From Agrypnia vestita (taxonomy: Eukaryota > Arthropoda > Insecta > Trichoptera > Phryganeidae), in NCBI GenBank assembly GCA_016648135.1, contig JADDOH010002064.1, positions 62,001 to 126,000 on the forward strand: a stretch of 64,000 nucleotides of DNA, in the 5' to 3' direction. The notes beneath the pieces are model-generated. The model made no database searches. It had not been told where the DNA came from and saw nothing but the letters and a program-made list of their open reading frames with translations. Below, piece by piece: positions 1-11,960 of the stretch. Positions within the stretch are counted from its first letter, which is position 1. The number at the start of each line of letters is the position of its first letter. The position numbers and the translations under genes were made by a program.

Positions 1-837
1 AAACTCGATAGATCCATTTGCTGACGTAAAACTGTTATCTATAATCTGCGGATATCTCTTTAGTTGTCATTTTTGCGGCTGGTTCTTTTTGTGGTTCCTC
101 ACATTCGTAAAGTTCTGCATATCGTTGTACTTTGATGATTCGCTGTTTATTTTATGTATACCAAAGAAGTATAACTTTAACGCTTTTACATAAGTGCCTT
201 TTTTTGTTTGACAAGCAGTGGAGTTGTGATAATACACTAGGATTGCGTAGTATTATAATATCAATGTGCCTACCACTAGAGTCAGCTTCGCTGAGGGTTT
301 AAAATTAATAATTTAAGATTTAGACCTTCCAAACGTATGGTTTGCCGTTTATTACGACCTTAAGGTATTTGCAAAGAGCTTCTGGCAAAGCAACATGGCA
401 ATATTATCACGGATATACAATGTCTTTGAAGCAGGTTGAAATTTCAGAATGTCAGCATTTCTTGAAACTATTTGTTTCTCCGTAAAGCATGGATATCTTG
501 TCGGGGATTCTTGTTACGCCCAATTAAGGCTGTATTGTCAACAAAAATGTATTTGGCAGGCAAATTAATTACATTGTGCTGTGTTGTGACAGGATAGGTA
601 CAATTTAGGGGTGTAAACGATCCTTGTGGTGCAGCATTTTGGTGTTACTCGTGTGTACGTCTTGTTAAACCGATCGGGAATATATATGTGGGTGAAAGGA
701 ACAACCGAATAAGTAAAAAAATGCAGGTTTTAGGGGAGTAATAACTCAAAAAATGCAGGGAGAACCAAAACAAAATTTTGGAATTTTGTTTGTTTACAAA
801 ACATCTTTTAAACCCTTTGTAATTTTTATCAAATTTT
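1..837. other. AT-rich sequence, no gene seen
   Basis: I see no convincing coding region, RNA gene or repeat boundary here. The long reading frame on the minus strand that begins within this stretch is mostly repeat sequence (see 838-1,230) and has no protein-like composition. Confidence 0.5.
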
Positions 838-1230
838 TGCACTAGCAGTTTTGTTTTTACTCCCTTTCTTTTAACTTGTAGCGTCTGCTTGTCTGCCGAA
901 AAAACTTTAAACCCTTTTCCCGTGATCCAATCGAGCTGAAACTTTGCAGGCAGACTGGTGGCGCGACAAACATCATCTAACAAATTTTCGTTTAAAAAAT
1001 TTAATTGTAGTATAATTTTGGATATTTCGAAATTTTAACGATTTTTTCAAATTGGAAACTATGCAAATGAGAAAGGAGCCCGACGCGTGGAGAAGGCGCG
1101 AAACCACCTATTTCAACTTGTCTAACTCGAGAACTTAAAGCAAGAGGAATATTTTGATAGAATATCAAATTGGAAACAATACAAATGAAAAAGGGAGTAT
1201 AATAAAAACTTGGTTTGTATGGGTTACACG
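838..1230 (+). repeat. Repeat family A, diverged copy
   Basis: This copy shares a block with 48,846-49,400, 49,404-49,650, 50,470-51,015 and 61,449-61,998. The shared landmarks are ACTCCCTTT near the left end, CCCTTTTCCCGTGATCCAAT in the middle, and a right end reading GGGAGTATAATAAAAACTTG then GTTTGTATGGGTTA. ACTCCCTTT recurs inverted near the right end, which suggests a non-autonomous DNA transposon. The middle of this copy differs from the others. The short minus-strand frames across this family are not genes. Classification is uncertain. Confidence 0.7.
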
Positions 1231-1239
1231 CTGAACCAA

Positions 1240-1580
1240 GTTGATTAATGTCGTTGTTTTTTGACAGAAAAAAGAAAGGAGTGCTGAGACGGTCTGGTCA
1301 TGTAGAACATATGAGCGAGGAAAGGATGGATAAGAAAATATATGGGGCGAAGTTGAAGTCAACAGGAATAGACGGCGTCCGCGAAAGACCTGGCATGATC
1401 AGATACTACAAGTATTGGAGGATGGCCATCTTAAAATCCTCTACAACCGTAGGACATGTATGAGAAGATGTATGAATGTAGCCGAAGCAAAAGTGGTGTG
1501 TCAAGATTGAAAAATATGGCGTTCTATCCTCTCTGCCTACCCCTGAGGTGAAACGGCATTATGGTTAGTTAGTAAGTTAG
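1240..1580 (+). pseudogene. LINE 3' end remnant (endonuclease/RT type)
   Basis: The translation contains RRSGHVEHMSEER, close to the R-x-GHVERM-x-E-R motif at the C-terminus of insect non-LTR retrotransposon proteins, followed after a frameshift by a basic RRRPRKTW segment. The reading then runs through a cysteine-containing tail to the sequence GTTCTATCC near 1,522. Tails of the same kind occur at 18,850-18,980 and 58,380-58,640, so this is a dead 5'-truncated copy of one family. Nothing upstream encodes the reverse transcriptase. Confidence 0.65.
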
Positions 1581-2411
1581 TTTTCTTCCGTTTTTTTTAA
1601 ATAATTAATCACGTCATTTGTTCTTTATCAAAAAATTAAAAAAGTCGCATTTTATTTTATTTTCTGACTCATCTATATTTTTTCTTGCTAGATATGCATC
1701 TAAAGAACAACTATGTCGACTTAACTTAAAACTAAATTTTGTTTAGTCAATCTTTTGTCTAGAGATATATCTTGATCCTTAGCCACTACATTCACGCATT
1801 AATGATTTTATAATATTCACCATGAGTATACTTTTGAAAAATTGTGACCTAGTTGATAATAAATAATAAAGTATAAATTTATTACGATAATTTTTAATAT
1901 TTTTATTATATAGGTAAATACAAATTAATTTTGTTTCACATTATTATTTTAGAAATATGTTACCGAACACTTGGTCCCTCTTGGCAATTGAGAGCGGATC
2001 AGCAATGACTGTAGTCAGATGCGTACGGCTAGATCCGCGTCGGCTCCCGACCGCCATAATGATATAAAATATGCAAACATATCAAGTTGTGTAAAAGAAC
2101 AACATGAATAATTCTAATAAATCTCCATTTAGTTATGTTTTAATAAAACACACCCTGAATTGAGCCTTTACATTATTACAAAATTACAAGGAATTAAAGA
2201 AAATCAACAATATAAATGCAATAAGTAATAAGTACATAACTTTATAAAAAATGATACTAGCAATAATAAAATACTAGCATGATAAAAACAATAAATAATA
2301 GATTAAGTATTTATAAAAACTATAAATAAAAGTACATTTGTCTTTTGTATGTGTACAGGTTACGAGCTTTAAATATATCAACAGAGCTATATTGATTACC
2401 CAGGCAGTATA
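1581..2411. other. AT-rich sequence with one GC-richer patch
   Basis: There is no supported gene. A GC-richer block at about 1,960-2,062 interrupts very AT-rich DNA and may be a repeat fragment, but I found no second copy in the window. Confidence 0.4.
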
Positions 2412-3380
2412 ATCTATATTTATTTATTTATTTAATGTTTATGGATGCACAAAATGCACAAAAATGTGCAATAATGCACAAAAAAAGCATAGAAAACATT
2501 GATACAATATAGATGGCCAATTACAGGTCTCCACATTTAAAAATATGTCAGTAATGATAAATATTTCTGATATACTAAGGCATATTAATTATATAGAAAG
2601 AAAGAATAAAAAATTTAAACAAAAAGAAATATGTCATATAGAAATATGTCAGTAATGATAAATATTTATGATATATTAAGGCATATTAATTATATAGAAA
2701 GAAAGAATAAAAAATTTAAACAAAAGAAAAAGAAACTTAATTATTACGTGGAAAAAAATTCAGCACTCAAAATTTTTCTTAATCTTGTGTGTCTGCACTC
2801 GAACAGATCAATATCCAATAATCTTATCAGTTTATTGAATATATTATTCAAGTTTATTTAATTTACAATAATTATCTAACCGTAGCAAATCATCTTGTAG
2901 ATTGAACGAATCGTAAATACTAGAAATTGGTTTAAAAATTTTCATATCGTCAGCAAAAATTAGGACATTAGAGTGACGAAAGCAATCGTGAATATCGGAA
3001 ATGAAGATTATAAACAACAATGGCCCCAGCAGTGATCCCTGAGGTACTCCGCTGGGAACTACAACCCAACTCGACATGTAATTGCTTACTACCACAGCCT
3101 GAGTTCTATTATCGATGTAGGATGCAAACCATCTTAGCAAGTCACCACGTATTCCGGCCAAGAAAAGCTTATTAATCAACAGGTGATGATCTATTCTATC
3201 AAACGCCTTACTATAATTAGTATACATCACATCTGTTTGAAGTCCTTTATCCATTTTGTCAGTTAGAAAGTCATTAAAGAGGATTAGATTGGAGACGGTT
3301 GATTTCCCTTTGATGAATCCGTGTTGATCTGGATGAAAGGAGTGATGAAGAGCTGCATAGACTTGATCGTATATAACCTA
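2412..3380 (-). pseudogene. Jockey/CR1-like LINE reverse transcriptase remnant
   Basis: The minus strand is open from about 3,378 to 2,844 and encodes the central reverse transcriptase domain. The order is QHGFIKGKSTVSNL, then YSKAFDRIDHHLL, then PSGVPQGSLLGPLLF, then the catalytic FADD in the segment LIFADDMKIF. This is the polymerase core of non-LTR retrotransposons. A stop follows at LNKLE, and a short C-terminal-like stretch lies beyond it, so an internal deletion is likely. The element ends in a T-rich (TTTA)n run at 2,412-2,432, which is the reversed 3' tail. The endonuclease domain is missing. It is a 5'-truncated, dead copy. Confidence 0.85.
2541..2730. repeat. Tandem duplication, unit about 101 bp
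   Basis: The segment beginning AAATATGTCAGTAATGATAA at 2,541 is repeated at 2,642 with few differences through the AATTTAAACAAAA stretch. It lies in the 3' untranslated part of the LINE at 2,412-3,380. The open frame at 2,631-2,861 is a by-product of the duplication. Confidence 0.85.
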
Positions 3381-4117
3381 TATAGGCGAATTCATATTAC
3401 AGTTAGTGCGCTGGGTACCTACATAAAAAAGCTCTCTCTGTTGTGAAACTGACCGCCCAAGTACTCTGTAAGTAACAACACACTTTTGTTAAAGATAGAT
3501 ATGTTAAAATCCTCCACGTCTGCAATAAAGGTGGAAAACAAGATACATTAGAATCATTAGAAATCATCTGCCTAACTAATAAAATTTATTCAAAATTAGT
3601 TATGAATAAATAACTCGAATCAAATGCTCAGTCCCTGTTAATATACCAATTATAATATAATTACAATATAGCTTGGTTGTTTAGGTACAGAAAACAGATA
3701 TTTAGTTAAAATACCTCAATTCTAGCATTTACGTAAATACCTTTAAAATTCCACGAAAATAATATGATCTGGATTTTAAGGGAAATACAATATTGTTATA
3801 CTTGTGATTTCCAAAATTATTTACATTCATTAAGTAATAAATAGGAGCACTTAACCAACAAATTGAAATTCTCCTTAATATGGCAAAATGATTTTGTGGT
3901 GACATTATAAATTATATCTATAATTAGTTAAATTGTAAAAATTACTATAATGAATGTTTTACAACAAATAAGGAGAGATATATTCAAATATTTAAATACA
4001 ATTTTGAAATTATATAGTATCATTAAGCATTCACTACTACATACAAATTTTATAGACTCAATGTTAAATGTCCTTGTGTTAAAATTGTATAGATGCCCTA
4101 GCTTAAGAGAACAATGA
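3381..4117. other. AT-rich sequence, no gene seen
   Basis: No coding, RNA or repeat signal was recognised. The minus-strand frame at 3,928-4,137 has no family resemblance. Confidence 0.4.
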
Positions 4118-4160
4118 ACCAGTCTGAAGATGGCCATGATAGGCTAAAACCGGCACGATA
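4118..4160 (+). ncRNA. Hammerhead-like motif, decayed copy
   Basis: CTGAAGA at 4,124-4,130 is followed by one T. A GGCC strand then pairs with GGCT across a six-base loop, and AAAACCGGC follows. This is the same layout as the better copy at 16,100-16,144, with GAAAC changed to AAAAC and the ACCGGT palindrome broken. It probably marks a relic Penelope-like end. It is unlikely to be active. Confidence 0.4.
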
Positions 4161-4540
4161 AAAAACTATAAATAATGGAAAAAATTTCTAAATTGTTTTG
4201 AATAAAAAATGGTATTGCCACGAGAGTCTAAAAACAATAATAACTACAGACAATCGAATTGTCTCCAACAGACCACATGAATCTAGAATCAACTGGACAT
4301 TTTTTTATAAGAAATCATAATCATTAGAAATGCGAAGAAACTGGTTGAATATTTGCGAATCAACATTTAAGTATAAAAGCGATGACAAGCGCGCGCGTGC
4401 GGCTGTATATAAAATAGAAAATATAACATTTTCAGAAAATTGTATATATTTATTTCCGATGTCAATTTATTTTTTTCTAAATATTATTTACGATTCATTC
4501 TATCATTAAGGCACTATTTTTTTTTATCATAAAGAGATAA

Positions 4541-4680
4541 TTAAAATATCCTCCTTGACATTTTCTCATCGAACATTGCTGAGAATATTTTTTGTGAGAA
4601 ACATCTGTCACATATTATCTTCACGTCTACCTTCATAGCATTGATCTTCCAAAAATATTTTTAATATAAAGATCTTAATT
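4541..4680 (+). repeat. Repeat family C, copy 1
   Basis: About 140 bp are shared with 7,815-7,969 in the same orientation. The common core includes ATCGAACATTGCTGAGAATA and AGCATTGATCTTCCAAAA. Coding capacity is absent and the class is unknown. Confidence 0.85.
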
Positions 4681-5463
4681 TTTATTACGTATTGTGTAAA
4701 AACTTGTTATTCTGGAACTCATTCCTAAAATTGTATTTATTGATTTTTGTTAGTCCTAATATTATTTAAAATTTATTTTATCATTATTTATTATTTATTA
4801 ATTATTCATAACTTACTATTTCTTAATTTACCGTAAAAAGTGTACTGTGAGATTGTATAATATTCAAAATGTTCATACTTTGTACTCTAATGTCACTCTA
4901 TCTAGGATCAATGTTAAAAAATAGAAAAATTAAATAGGTCTTTCATTTTTGCAATAAATTTTCTATTTTTATAATAAAGTATTTATTCACTTTTTTATCC
5001 CTAGCTTAAAAAATAAGGTTGTATCTTGTAATTTAGAGGGTCTTTTAATGCTATATACGACATAAGTTAAATATTTATTTCTAATTGATTAATGTTGTCT
5101 ATTTTGAATTTTTTTACTTTAAAATTTATTGGATATATTGTTAACGGTTTTGATGATGCTTTGACGGTATTTGGTTTTAGTCACTGTCGTATTTTCTACT
5201 CCTTATGCGCCAAGTTGAAAATAATACAGTATACATGATGACAGAATCATGTGTATACAAAAATATGATAAGATAATACTTTTCAAAGCAGGTGGCTTCA
5301 CTTTTCTGGGACAATGCTTGCTTCAAGAATAAAACAATGCTCATGAATGTAAATATATTTGACGTGCAAACAGTTTTATTTAAAATATTGGAATAAAAAT
5401 TAGAAAATAATTGAGGTGGCGAAAAGCAAGGCAAGAAAAAAAAAGCTCGTGCTGTAGGTAGGT

Positions 5464-5616
5464 GGACCTTTTTCCATTTAAGGAATACAATCGAATTAGT
5501 ATGTGTAAGCCGTGCATACACTGTTTCGTTGTGTTGGTGTTTATACCCGTAAACACCAACACAACAAAACAATGAGCGTCATACTAATTCGATTGTATTT
5601 CTTAAATGGAAAGACC
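5464..5616. mobile_element. Fold-back MITE with nested palindrome
   Basis: The outer arms at 5,464-5,503 and 5,580-5,616 are near-perfect inverted repeats carrying AATACAATCGAATTAGTATG and its complement. Inside them, 5,523-5,543 and 5,550-5,570 form a second 21-base inverted repeat with one mismatch and a six-base loop. The whole 153 bp could fold into one long hairpin with internal bulges. Such structure is typical of fold-back MITEs or of an inverted-duplicated insertion. It contains no gene. Confidence 0.75.
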
Positions 5617-5639
5617 TATACTATGAAGTCCATTAATCT

Positions 5640-5770
5640 TCTCTTCTTCTTCTTCCTTGCACTGTCTCAACTTATTGCCTAGGTAGACTGTTGCTGTCGA
5701 CTCTTCTCGTTCTAAGGCTATATCTTCTTCGATTCTGGGTATCGACTATGAATTCCAGATCAGGTGTAGA
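5640..5770 (-). repeat. LINE-related repeat fragment
   Basis: The block with CTTGCACTGTCTCAAC and CTTCTCGTTCTAAGGC resembles 55,430-55,560 in the same orientation. A TTCTTC run at its left edge is like the microsatellite 3' tails of the RTE-type pieces elsewhere in the window. It is probably a minus-strand LINE tail, but no reading frame survives. Confidence 0.45.
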
Positions 5771-5989
5771 AAAACATTAAGTTTGCCGAATATCTCTTAT
5801 TGTGACTTTATTTTTTTAATATAAGATATTTCAGCGTATTGTCATGGGACGTGGCTGTGGGAGGCAAATGAAAACACTGGATATTAATAAAAAAATTATT
5901 CATTATTATAATGAATTCACAAAGCCACTGGACACGAATTAAATTTAAACACTAATATAAAACTCAAACTGTTTAGAAATTTATCATGC

Positions 5990-6330
5990 GCCTATGAACA
6001 ACGCTTTTGAGAAAACTCCGTTCACTATCGCATATAAGTATAATATAATTTATTGTCACTCGGCTTAATTTATCGGTGTGGCCGGCCTAAGTTTGCATAC
6101 CGATTGCTACACTTTGTCGGAAATATTGCGCCGGTTCGACGTCAAAATAAACAAAACATGAAGCGTCGCGGCATTGGTTCCGTCTTTTTATAGGAAACAC
6201 GTTGGTTTTTCGAATCTCCTAGATTATTCTATACATTCTTCCAGATGCCTTCCGAATGTTTTAGATAATCCCAGAGTGATGTAGCTTATTCTAGAGCATT
6301 CTATATTAGACAGTGTGCAATTTTTTTTAC
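5990..6330 (-). promoter_or_regulatory. LTR-like promoter with GAA/TTC pentamers
   Basis: Read on the minus strand, several TTC and GAA triplets, including CTCTAGAAT and ATTCGGAAGG, precede the TATA-like CTATAAAAAG at about 6,189-6,198. Beyond this is GC-richer sequence around a GGCCGGCC block near 6,080. The arrangement suggests a retrotransposon long terminal repeat or a solo promoter. No matching second terminal repeat or gag/pol frame was found, so this is tentative. Confidence 0.3.
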
Positions 6331-7814
6331 CATTTACCATTTTGTTTCATCCAATTCCTTTTAATTTTTTTTAATGAATTCTGCTTAAGTAATATATTGC
6401 AGAGGGAAATATGGCTAGTTTAATATACTTTACGGGTATATTCCTGCCTAAATTAGGAGTCTTAAATATCTTGACATCAGTATCTTAAATAAGTGGCTTC
6501 AAAATTTTTAATTTTAATTTCAAAATACCTTGTATCAGAAATTTTAAAAATAATTTTTCTGCAAGGTTTGAATAATTTAATTTGACTTGAATTTATAATA
6601 TTCGACATAAAGCTACTTTCACGATAGTCTAAGTCTTACAGAAGGTAAGTTAGAAATATTGAAAAAAGTAAACTATGAAGGCGCTTATTTCAGTAATTAT
6701 TGGTGTTATAACATTTTCAACCAACAAGTTAGGCAAAAATCAATAATGTATTGTTACTAGATCAGTTACACTCTGTATATGAACCTTAAGATAATGTTTT
6801 ATATTGTACTATAATATACAGTACAACTTTAAGCATATTAACTCTTGCAGATTTTGTTAATGCCGCTCAATAAACTCTGTTTTAAATATGGAGGTGTTAT
6901 TGCTATTTATATTATGAAATAATATAAGTAATATAAATTAATATGCAGATAAAGTACAACAAACACTACTCAATTCAAACAAAGTTAATCTTATCGAAAA
7001 TAACATTGCATTTTCATTTAATTTCATTGCCATCTGTGGGCTGAAAAGGTTATTTAGATTTCAGGTGAGCTGTTAGGAAAAATGGTTGTGGACCCTGCTA
7101 ACGTTACAATTACTAGTCGTAAATCCATGAAAAATCACAGGGCATAATCTGGATAATATAATTGCGTTTCTATCCGTCGGTCCGTTACATCCGTAATTTG
7201 CTGAAATTACAACTTTAGACAATTAGAGTGTGACACATAATCTGCGCGTGGCTCAGGCAATATGCAAGGGGCGCCCAACCAAATTATAGGGTCGTGAGAC
7301 TTTTATACTATTATTTTATTTTGTTTTTGGTTTAAGCGAATAAAGTTAATTTAAAATTATATAACAAAAAAAATTTTAAACTACGCTCATATTATATATA
7401 CACATTTAAATGTACTAAAAAGTAAAATATATACTTTCGGCCAAAAATTTTTGCCTCACACCCAAAAAAAAGGTGGGCGATATCAGGTGAAAAAAATATT
7501 TTATGTGCGCGATATTTTATTTTTAATGATTTCAACTCTATCTTGCCAAAATTCGACCTCAAAATTTGGGTAACGTGGAAAAAGGGTTCATCTCAAAAAG
7601 GATTAATCTATATTAATGCTGTAGTAAAAATATGACGGATCCGGACGTTTTGACAATATCACTAGGATTGCTTAGCAACATGAAAAAACTGTAAAATGAA
7701 TATTAGAAAATTTTGAAAAATTGAAGTACTGTATATTTTTTAGGTGTTTTTTTTCTCCTATGAAATTCTGTTTTCGCATAAATTTTTCGCATTTCTTTTA
7801 TTTTGGATCCAATA
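6331..7814. other. AT-rich sequence, SINE-like scrap
   Basis: No gene is supported. The 7,160-7,200 stretch, with TATCCGTCGGTCCGTTACAT, resembles the 3' region of the tRNA-derived SINE family described at 36,280-36,440. Confidence 0.35.
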
Positions 7815-7969
7815 TTAAAATATCCTCCATGACATTTTCGTATCGAACATTGCTGAGAATATTTTTTTGTAAGAAACATCTGTCACATACTCAAAAATAT
7901 TAATGTTGTCTTGTCTACCTTCAAAGCATTGATCTTCCAAAATATATTTTTAACATAAAGATCTTCATT
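7815..7969 (+). repeat. Repeat family C, copy 2
   Basis: This is the second copy of the block at 4,541-4,680, same orientation, with a short internal insertion around 7,891-7,905. Confidence 0.85.
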
Positions 7970-8235
7970 TTAAGTTTAGAACCAACATCTTTGAAGTTTC
8001 GTTACTTTTAAAATATCGGCGAAAATAAATTCGACAATATTCATGAGAGGAAAGTATTTTTATAAAAGATGTATTTCTCAGTACTTAAAAGGGTCAACCT
8101 TCACCACACCATTATAAAAAATGTATATACACAACCGTGCTGTATATGCATTTAAAATGTTTTTACTATCTTAAATGGCTTTATGTTATTTTTAACATAC
8201 AGTTTTTTATAAACTTTTTTTTACGTTTTACAGTC

Positions 8236-8280
8236 ATTCAAATATATATATATATATATATATGATATATATATATATTT
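8236..8280. repeat. (TA)n microsatellite
   Basis: Alternating TA, interrupted once near 8,264. Similar TA runs occur at 16,651-16,690, 43,597-43,622, 44,520-44,611 and 52,193-52,210. Confidence 0.9.
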
Positions 8281-9119
8281 TTAATTAAAATGATGAATAG
8301 ATGATGCACATACATTTATTATAATATATGTATATGTTAACATAATTCACATATTCGCGGCGATGAGAATTGAATGAAAAGATAATTTCCCCGTAAGGGT
8401 AATTAATTTTTATTGGGAAAAATAATTAGCACACCGACATGCAAACGGATTCACTTGATTGTGGACGCCAGAGAAATTATATAATATAGTTCACTTTTAT
8501 CGATCTTCGAATCTTTTTTTGCCCTAACAATAATGTAATAAGTAGTACCTATTCATCATGTCCGATCTCTTTTAATTTAATTAGTTAGAGAGGGATACAT
8601 AATCATATATTTGTTATTCTTTTCAATGAGAAATTAGTGTGTGGTCTCTTTCTGCCTTTCTAGAAAGTGAATTTTTATCACAGCTGATATCCAATGTTAT
8701 TTTCAATAACAATTTGCATTATTTATTATTAAATTTATTAAATACAGTTTTCCATTGATTATTTCTAAGCGTCAATTTTTTTTAGCATTGGCTATACCAT
8801 ACATAAATTTTATATTTGCGTATTCTCGAAAATACAAAATGTTTTACTCTCTAGATCCTACAGCTTGGGAAAGGTTAACTCAGTAAGGTATTATTTTTAA
8901 ATATAAAATGTTGTGTGGTAATCGTACAAAGGGATAAAACGAAAGAAAAAGGAGCACGCCAAAGAATGAAAATGGGGCCTGGAGAAATAGGAAAGGAAAA
9001 GTCCAATTAATTAAAGAGGAAGGTATAAAACATGTAAAAATCAGTAAAGATTAAAGGTTACTTGGTTACGAGGTTTGATCAAATAACAGGAGGCGTTTTT
9101 GTTTCCAAATACCTTTATT
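8281..9119. other. AT-rich sequence, no gene seen
   Basis: No coding, RNA or repeat signal was recognised. Confidence 0.4.
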
Positions 9120-9500
9120 TTCTGGACTGTGGACCCTCTGGAGTTAGCTACATCATTGAAGAAACCCCTAGAAAAGTCTAGAAAGGACGAGAACCTTTCC
9201 CTAAACATAAGAACAATCTAGAAGGTTCGATAATCCTGTTTTTGGATATACCTAAATAGCGCGGATTTAGGCCGCCACCGGAGTTGTTGTGTTTGACAAG
9301 ACGATTCAGCGCGAAGTACTCGTGAGCGCGAGACGACGCTCGTTGGGGCCGGTCGAAAATAACGATGCGATAAATAAAGCGAATAATCGAGCGAAGATCC
9401 TAATTGGCGAAATAAGTATATGTGATATAAATAAATACTACGAGCGAAATTGGATGGAATGTTAAATGCGTGTTACCCAGCGATAATAAAGTGTTCACTT
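9120..9500 (+). promoter_or_regulatory. LTR-like or promoter-like block
   Basis: GAA/TTC-containing sequence (CCTAGAAAAGTCTAGAAAGG, then TCTAGAAGGTTCGA) at 9,170-9,240 is followed by a TATA-poor region. GC-richer DNA rich in CG dinucleotides follows at 9,258-9,420. The layout resembles 5,990-6,330 read on its minus strand, but the sequences are not clearly homologous. No adjoining retrotransposon gene was found. Confidence 0.3.
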
Positions 9501-9594
9501 ACGAGTGATATACTGCGAAATAGTGTAATTTTAAGCGTTAAGTTAAATTTGTTTAATGTGACTTTGCACATTGAGTAGTTAATTATCCATTAAT

Positions 9595-10343
9595 CAGTAG
9601 CGTGCAGTGGGTATAAACTTAGGTTATGCTGTGACCGACTATATACCTATATTAAAAATATATATATACGCATATACCTATAAGGGTATACACATTTAAT
9701 TTTTTTTTTAACTATATATAATGAACTATTTTGAGTAGCTTCAATCCACAAAAATAACTGCACTGTAAAAGAAGTATTGTAAACAATATTTCCTAAATAA
9801 ATAAAAATTTTATATAGGTATAGCTAATACGGCGAAAAATTTCAATATATTTCGAAGACGATTTATATATAATTAAATCGGGAACAATACTAATTTCAGA
9901 TATACGTTTCTTTTCACAAAAATAAATCAAACATTTTATGATATTATGATATGACAGATAACACATGGTATTTGTCGCCACAGAATAAAGAAGATATTTG
10001 TCGTATTCGTATTTACATTTACCATAGAAAAGACATAAAATTTACACCGAAAGTTTTGGGTGGAATTTGTAAAAAATAACATTTCTGCATGACGTGCGCC
10101 TGGCATAGGACCTTTCGAAGAAGGACGCTATTGCACAAAACTCGCAGCATTAAAAATACACGGTTTTTTTCTCAACTTGACTATATCTGTGGAATAAATT
10201 GGTTGGCGAAATAAATGAAAAATTGACATGAGGTTAAGCACAGAAAAGTCGGAAATAAAACTTCTAGCCGTAAGCCTACGGCTAGAAAATAAATCGGAAA
10301 AAAACAGATATGTCACGTTAAATGGAAACGCTGCACGCCACTG
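9595..10343. mobile_element. Non-autonomous hAT-type element, copy 1
   Basis: The left end begins CAGTAGCGTGCAGTGG and the right end finishes with the complement of CAGTGGCGTGCAGCG, giving terminal inverted repeats of about 15 bp. The flanks are CCATTAAT (9,587-9,594) and TCATTAAT (10,344-10,351), an 8-bp target duplication with one change. An 8-bp duplication and CAG-start termini are typical of the hAT superfamily. No transposase is present. The interior is shared, inverted, with 45,136-46,398, which is longer. Confidence 0.85.
10262..10287. repeat. Perfect 11-bp hairpin inside hAT-type element
   Basis: TTCTAGCCGTA and TACGGCTAGAA flank a four-base loop. It lies about 55 bp inside the right end of the element at 9,595-10,343. 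It could be a subterminal transposase-binding structure, but it is not seen in the second copy. Confidence 0.6.
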
Positions 10344-10351
10344 TCATTAAT

Positions 10352-11308
10352 TAATAAATCGCTAGTTAGTTTTTTAAAGTGTCTAAAGCATTCCTTCCGC
10401 AGCTACGACACGTGTCACTAAAATATGTCGGAGATGTGTCAGAGAGAAGTCTGCCAATACATCAGAAAAAGATATAATTCAAAATTAAAAAATTCTGTGT
10501 ATTTTTTGATTAAGCCTCGTATATTTCAATCTTATCAGGTTTTTATTTATATTTTCATTCTTTGGTTAAGGGACTAGAATTAGATTGAAATCCTTTGTAA
10601 ATTCATTGAATAGTGGCATGGTATACAATTGCGTTTGAGATTTATTTACAAACATACTTTATTACTTCCTGTAACGTTACTGGGTGACACATATTTAATA
10701 GCAAAAACTTCAAGGGAGTGTTCTTCATTCAATTTTGAATAAAAAATATTCTTTACTCTTTGGCTGAATTGTCGAGAGTTAAGGAAAGCGACATCAAAGT
10801 TTGCATTTTTCTGCAATATTACTTTCCTATCTTCATGGATTATCATGTGAGTAACTTACATATATCGAATCAATAATATAATAATTATATAACTCATATT
10901 AAATAAAAAATTCATTTAATTTCATAAAAATCATATTAAACTATTGAGATCGTGCAGAAATTTATAGCAGAATTTTTCTGCAAGGTATTAATCATTTTAT
11001 TTGAATTTTTAATATTGATTACAAATTACTTTCATGATTCTCCAACGTTTTAAAAAAGATCAGTGAGAAATATTTAAAAACATGCAATTATATTGTAGCA
11101 TATTCCTTATCTTTTGACAATTCATCCAGGATGTAAAGAATCTATTGAAGAATGAAAAAAAATTGAATAAAGAAGACTCTCTTGATGTTTTTTTACTAGC
11201 TATGAGACATTCTGTATGTTAAGAATGAAGTCAATAAGAATGCACAATGGTCGGGAAAAAACACTGAATATTAAATTAAAAAAATATTTTAAAAAATACA
11301 GCATTATA
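10352..11308. other. AT-rich sequence, no gene seen
   Basis: Only short frames without family resemblance are present. Confidence 0.4.
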
Positions 11309-11607
11309 TAGGGTAGCCCATTGAGTACGCCGGATTTAAATTTTCCTCATTTTTTAAAATTATTTATTTTATTTAATCGTATATAATGGTGTTAATTACT
11401 TATCACATATTTGAAAAACAGAATGAGAATAATAATGCTAACCCACTTTTAAAAGAGAATTTAATTCTCATGTTTAATATTAGTTGGCAACATTAGAATT
11501 GCCAACCTTAATAAAATTTTCCTTCATTTTTTAATTTTTTAATTTTATTTATTAAATTTTTTTTTTTTGGATGGATGGATGGAAATGATATCCGATGGGC
11601 CACCCTA
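11309..11607. mobile_element. MITE with AGGGTRGCCCAT ends
   Basis: The left end reads AGGGTAGCCCATTGAG and the right end is the complement of AGGGTGGCCCATCGGAT. The interior of about 300 bp is non-coding and includes an 8-bp hairpin, GTTGGCAA with TTGCCAAC, at 11,482-11,505 and a TGGA microsatellite at 11,569-11,584. It is a non-autonomous DNA element of unassigned superfamily. Confidence 0.65.
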
Positions 11608-11894
11608 AATATTTAAAGTTCTTTTACCCAACTTCGCTCGAGATATAAATTCTTGTTTATATTAATTTCACATTCCTTTAAATGAAAATTTTCTGTAGAA
11701 AAAAATCTTGTATGTTATAAATTTCTAAACAGTGCATTAGATATGGACGTTCTTTTGTCGAAATTGTATTAAAATATAGCAACATTTTCAAATATGTTCA
11801 ATTTTTCATAGTTTACGTAATGCCGTAATAATGGTTAACACGTAGCAAAGAATTAACTTTAGTACGCTCTGCACGCAAATTTGCGTATATGTTT

Positions 11895-11960
11895 TTCCAA
11901 TAATAATAATTTCATTGTGTGTCTCCCCGTGACTTCCTGTAACGTCTGTTTTTTATTTTT
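11895..11960 (-). repeat. SINE fragment
   Basis: On the minus strand this gives ACGTTACAGGAAGTCACGGG followed by the AAATTATTATT end, matching the 3' part of the tRNA-derived SINE family at 36,280-36,440 and 60,940-61,100. The tRNA-like head is missing. Confidence 0.5.

Noticed and set aside
645..983. 112-residue minus-strand frame and similar ones at 48,863, 49,331 and 50,485
   Set aside because: They are parallel readings of repeat family A, differ in length and frame between copies, and have no domain; shared text reflects the repeat, not a gene.
5177..5572. 131-residue minus-strand frame
   Set aside because: It crosses half of the palindromic element and has no recognisable domain.
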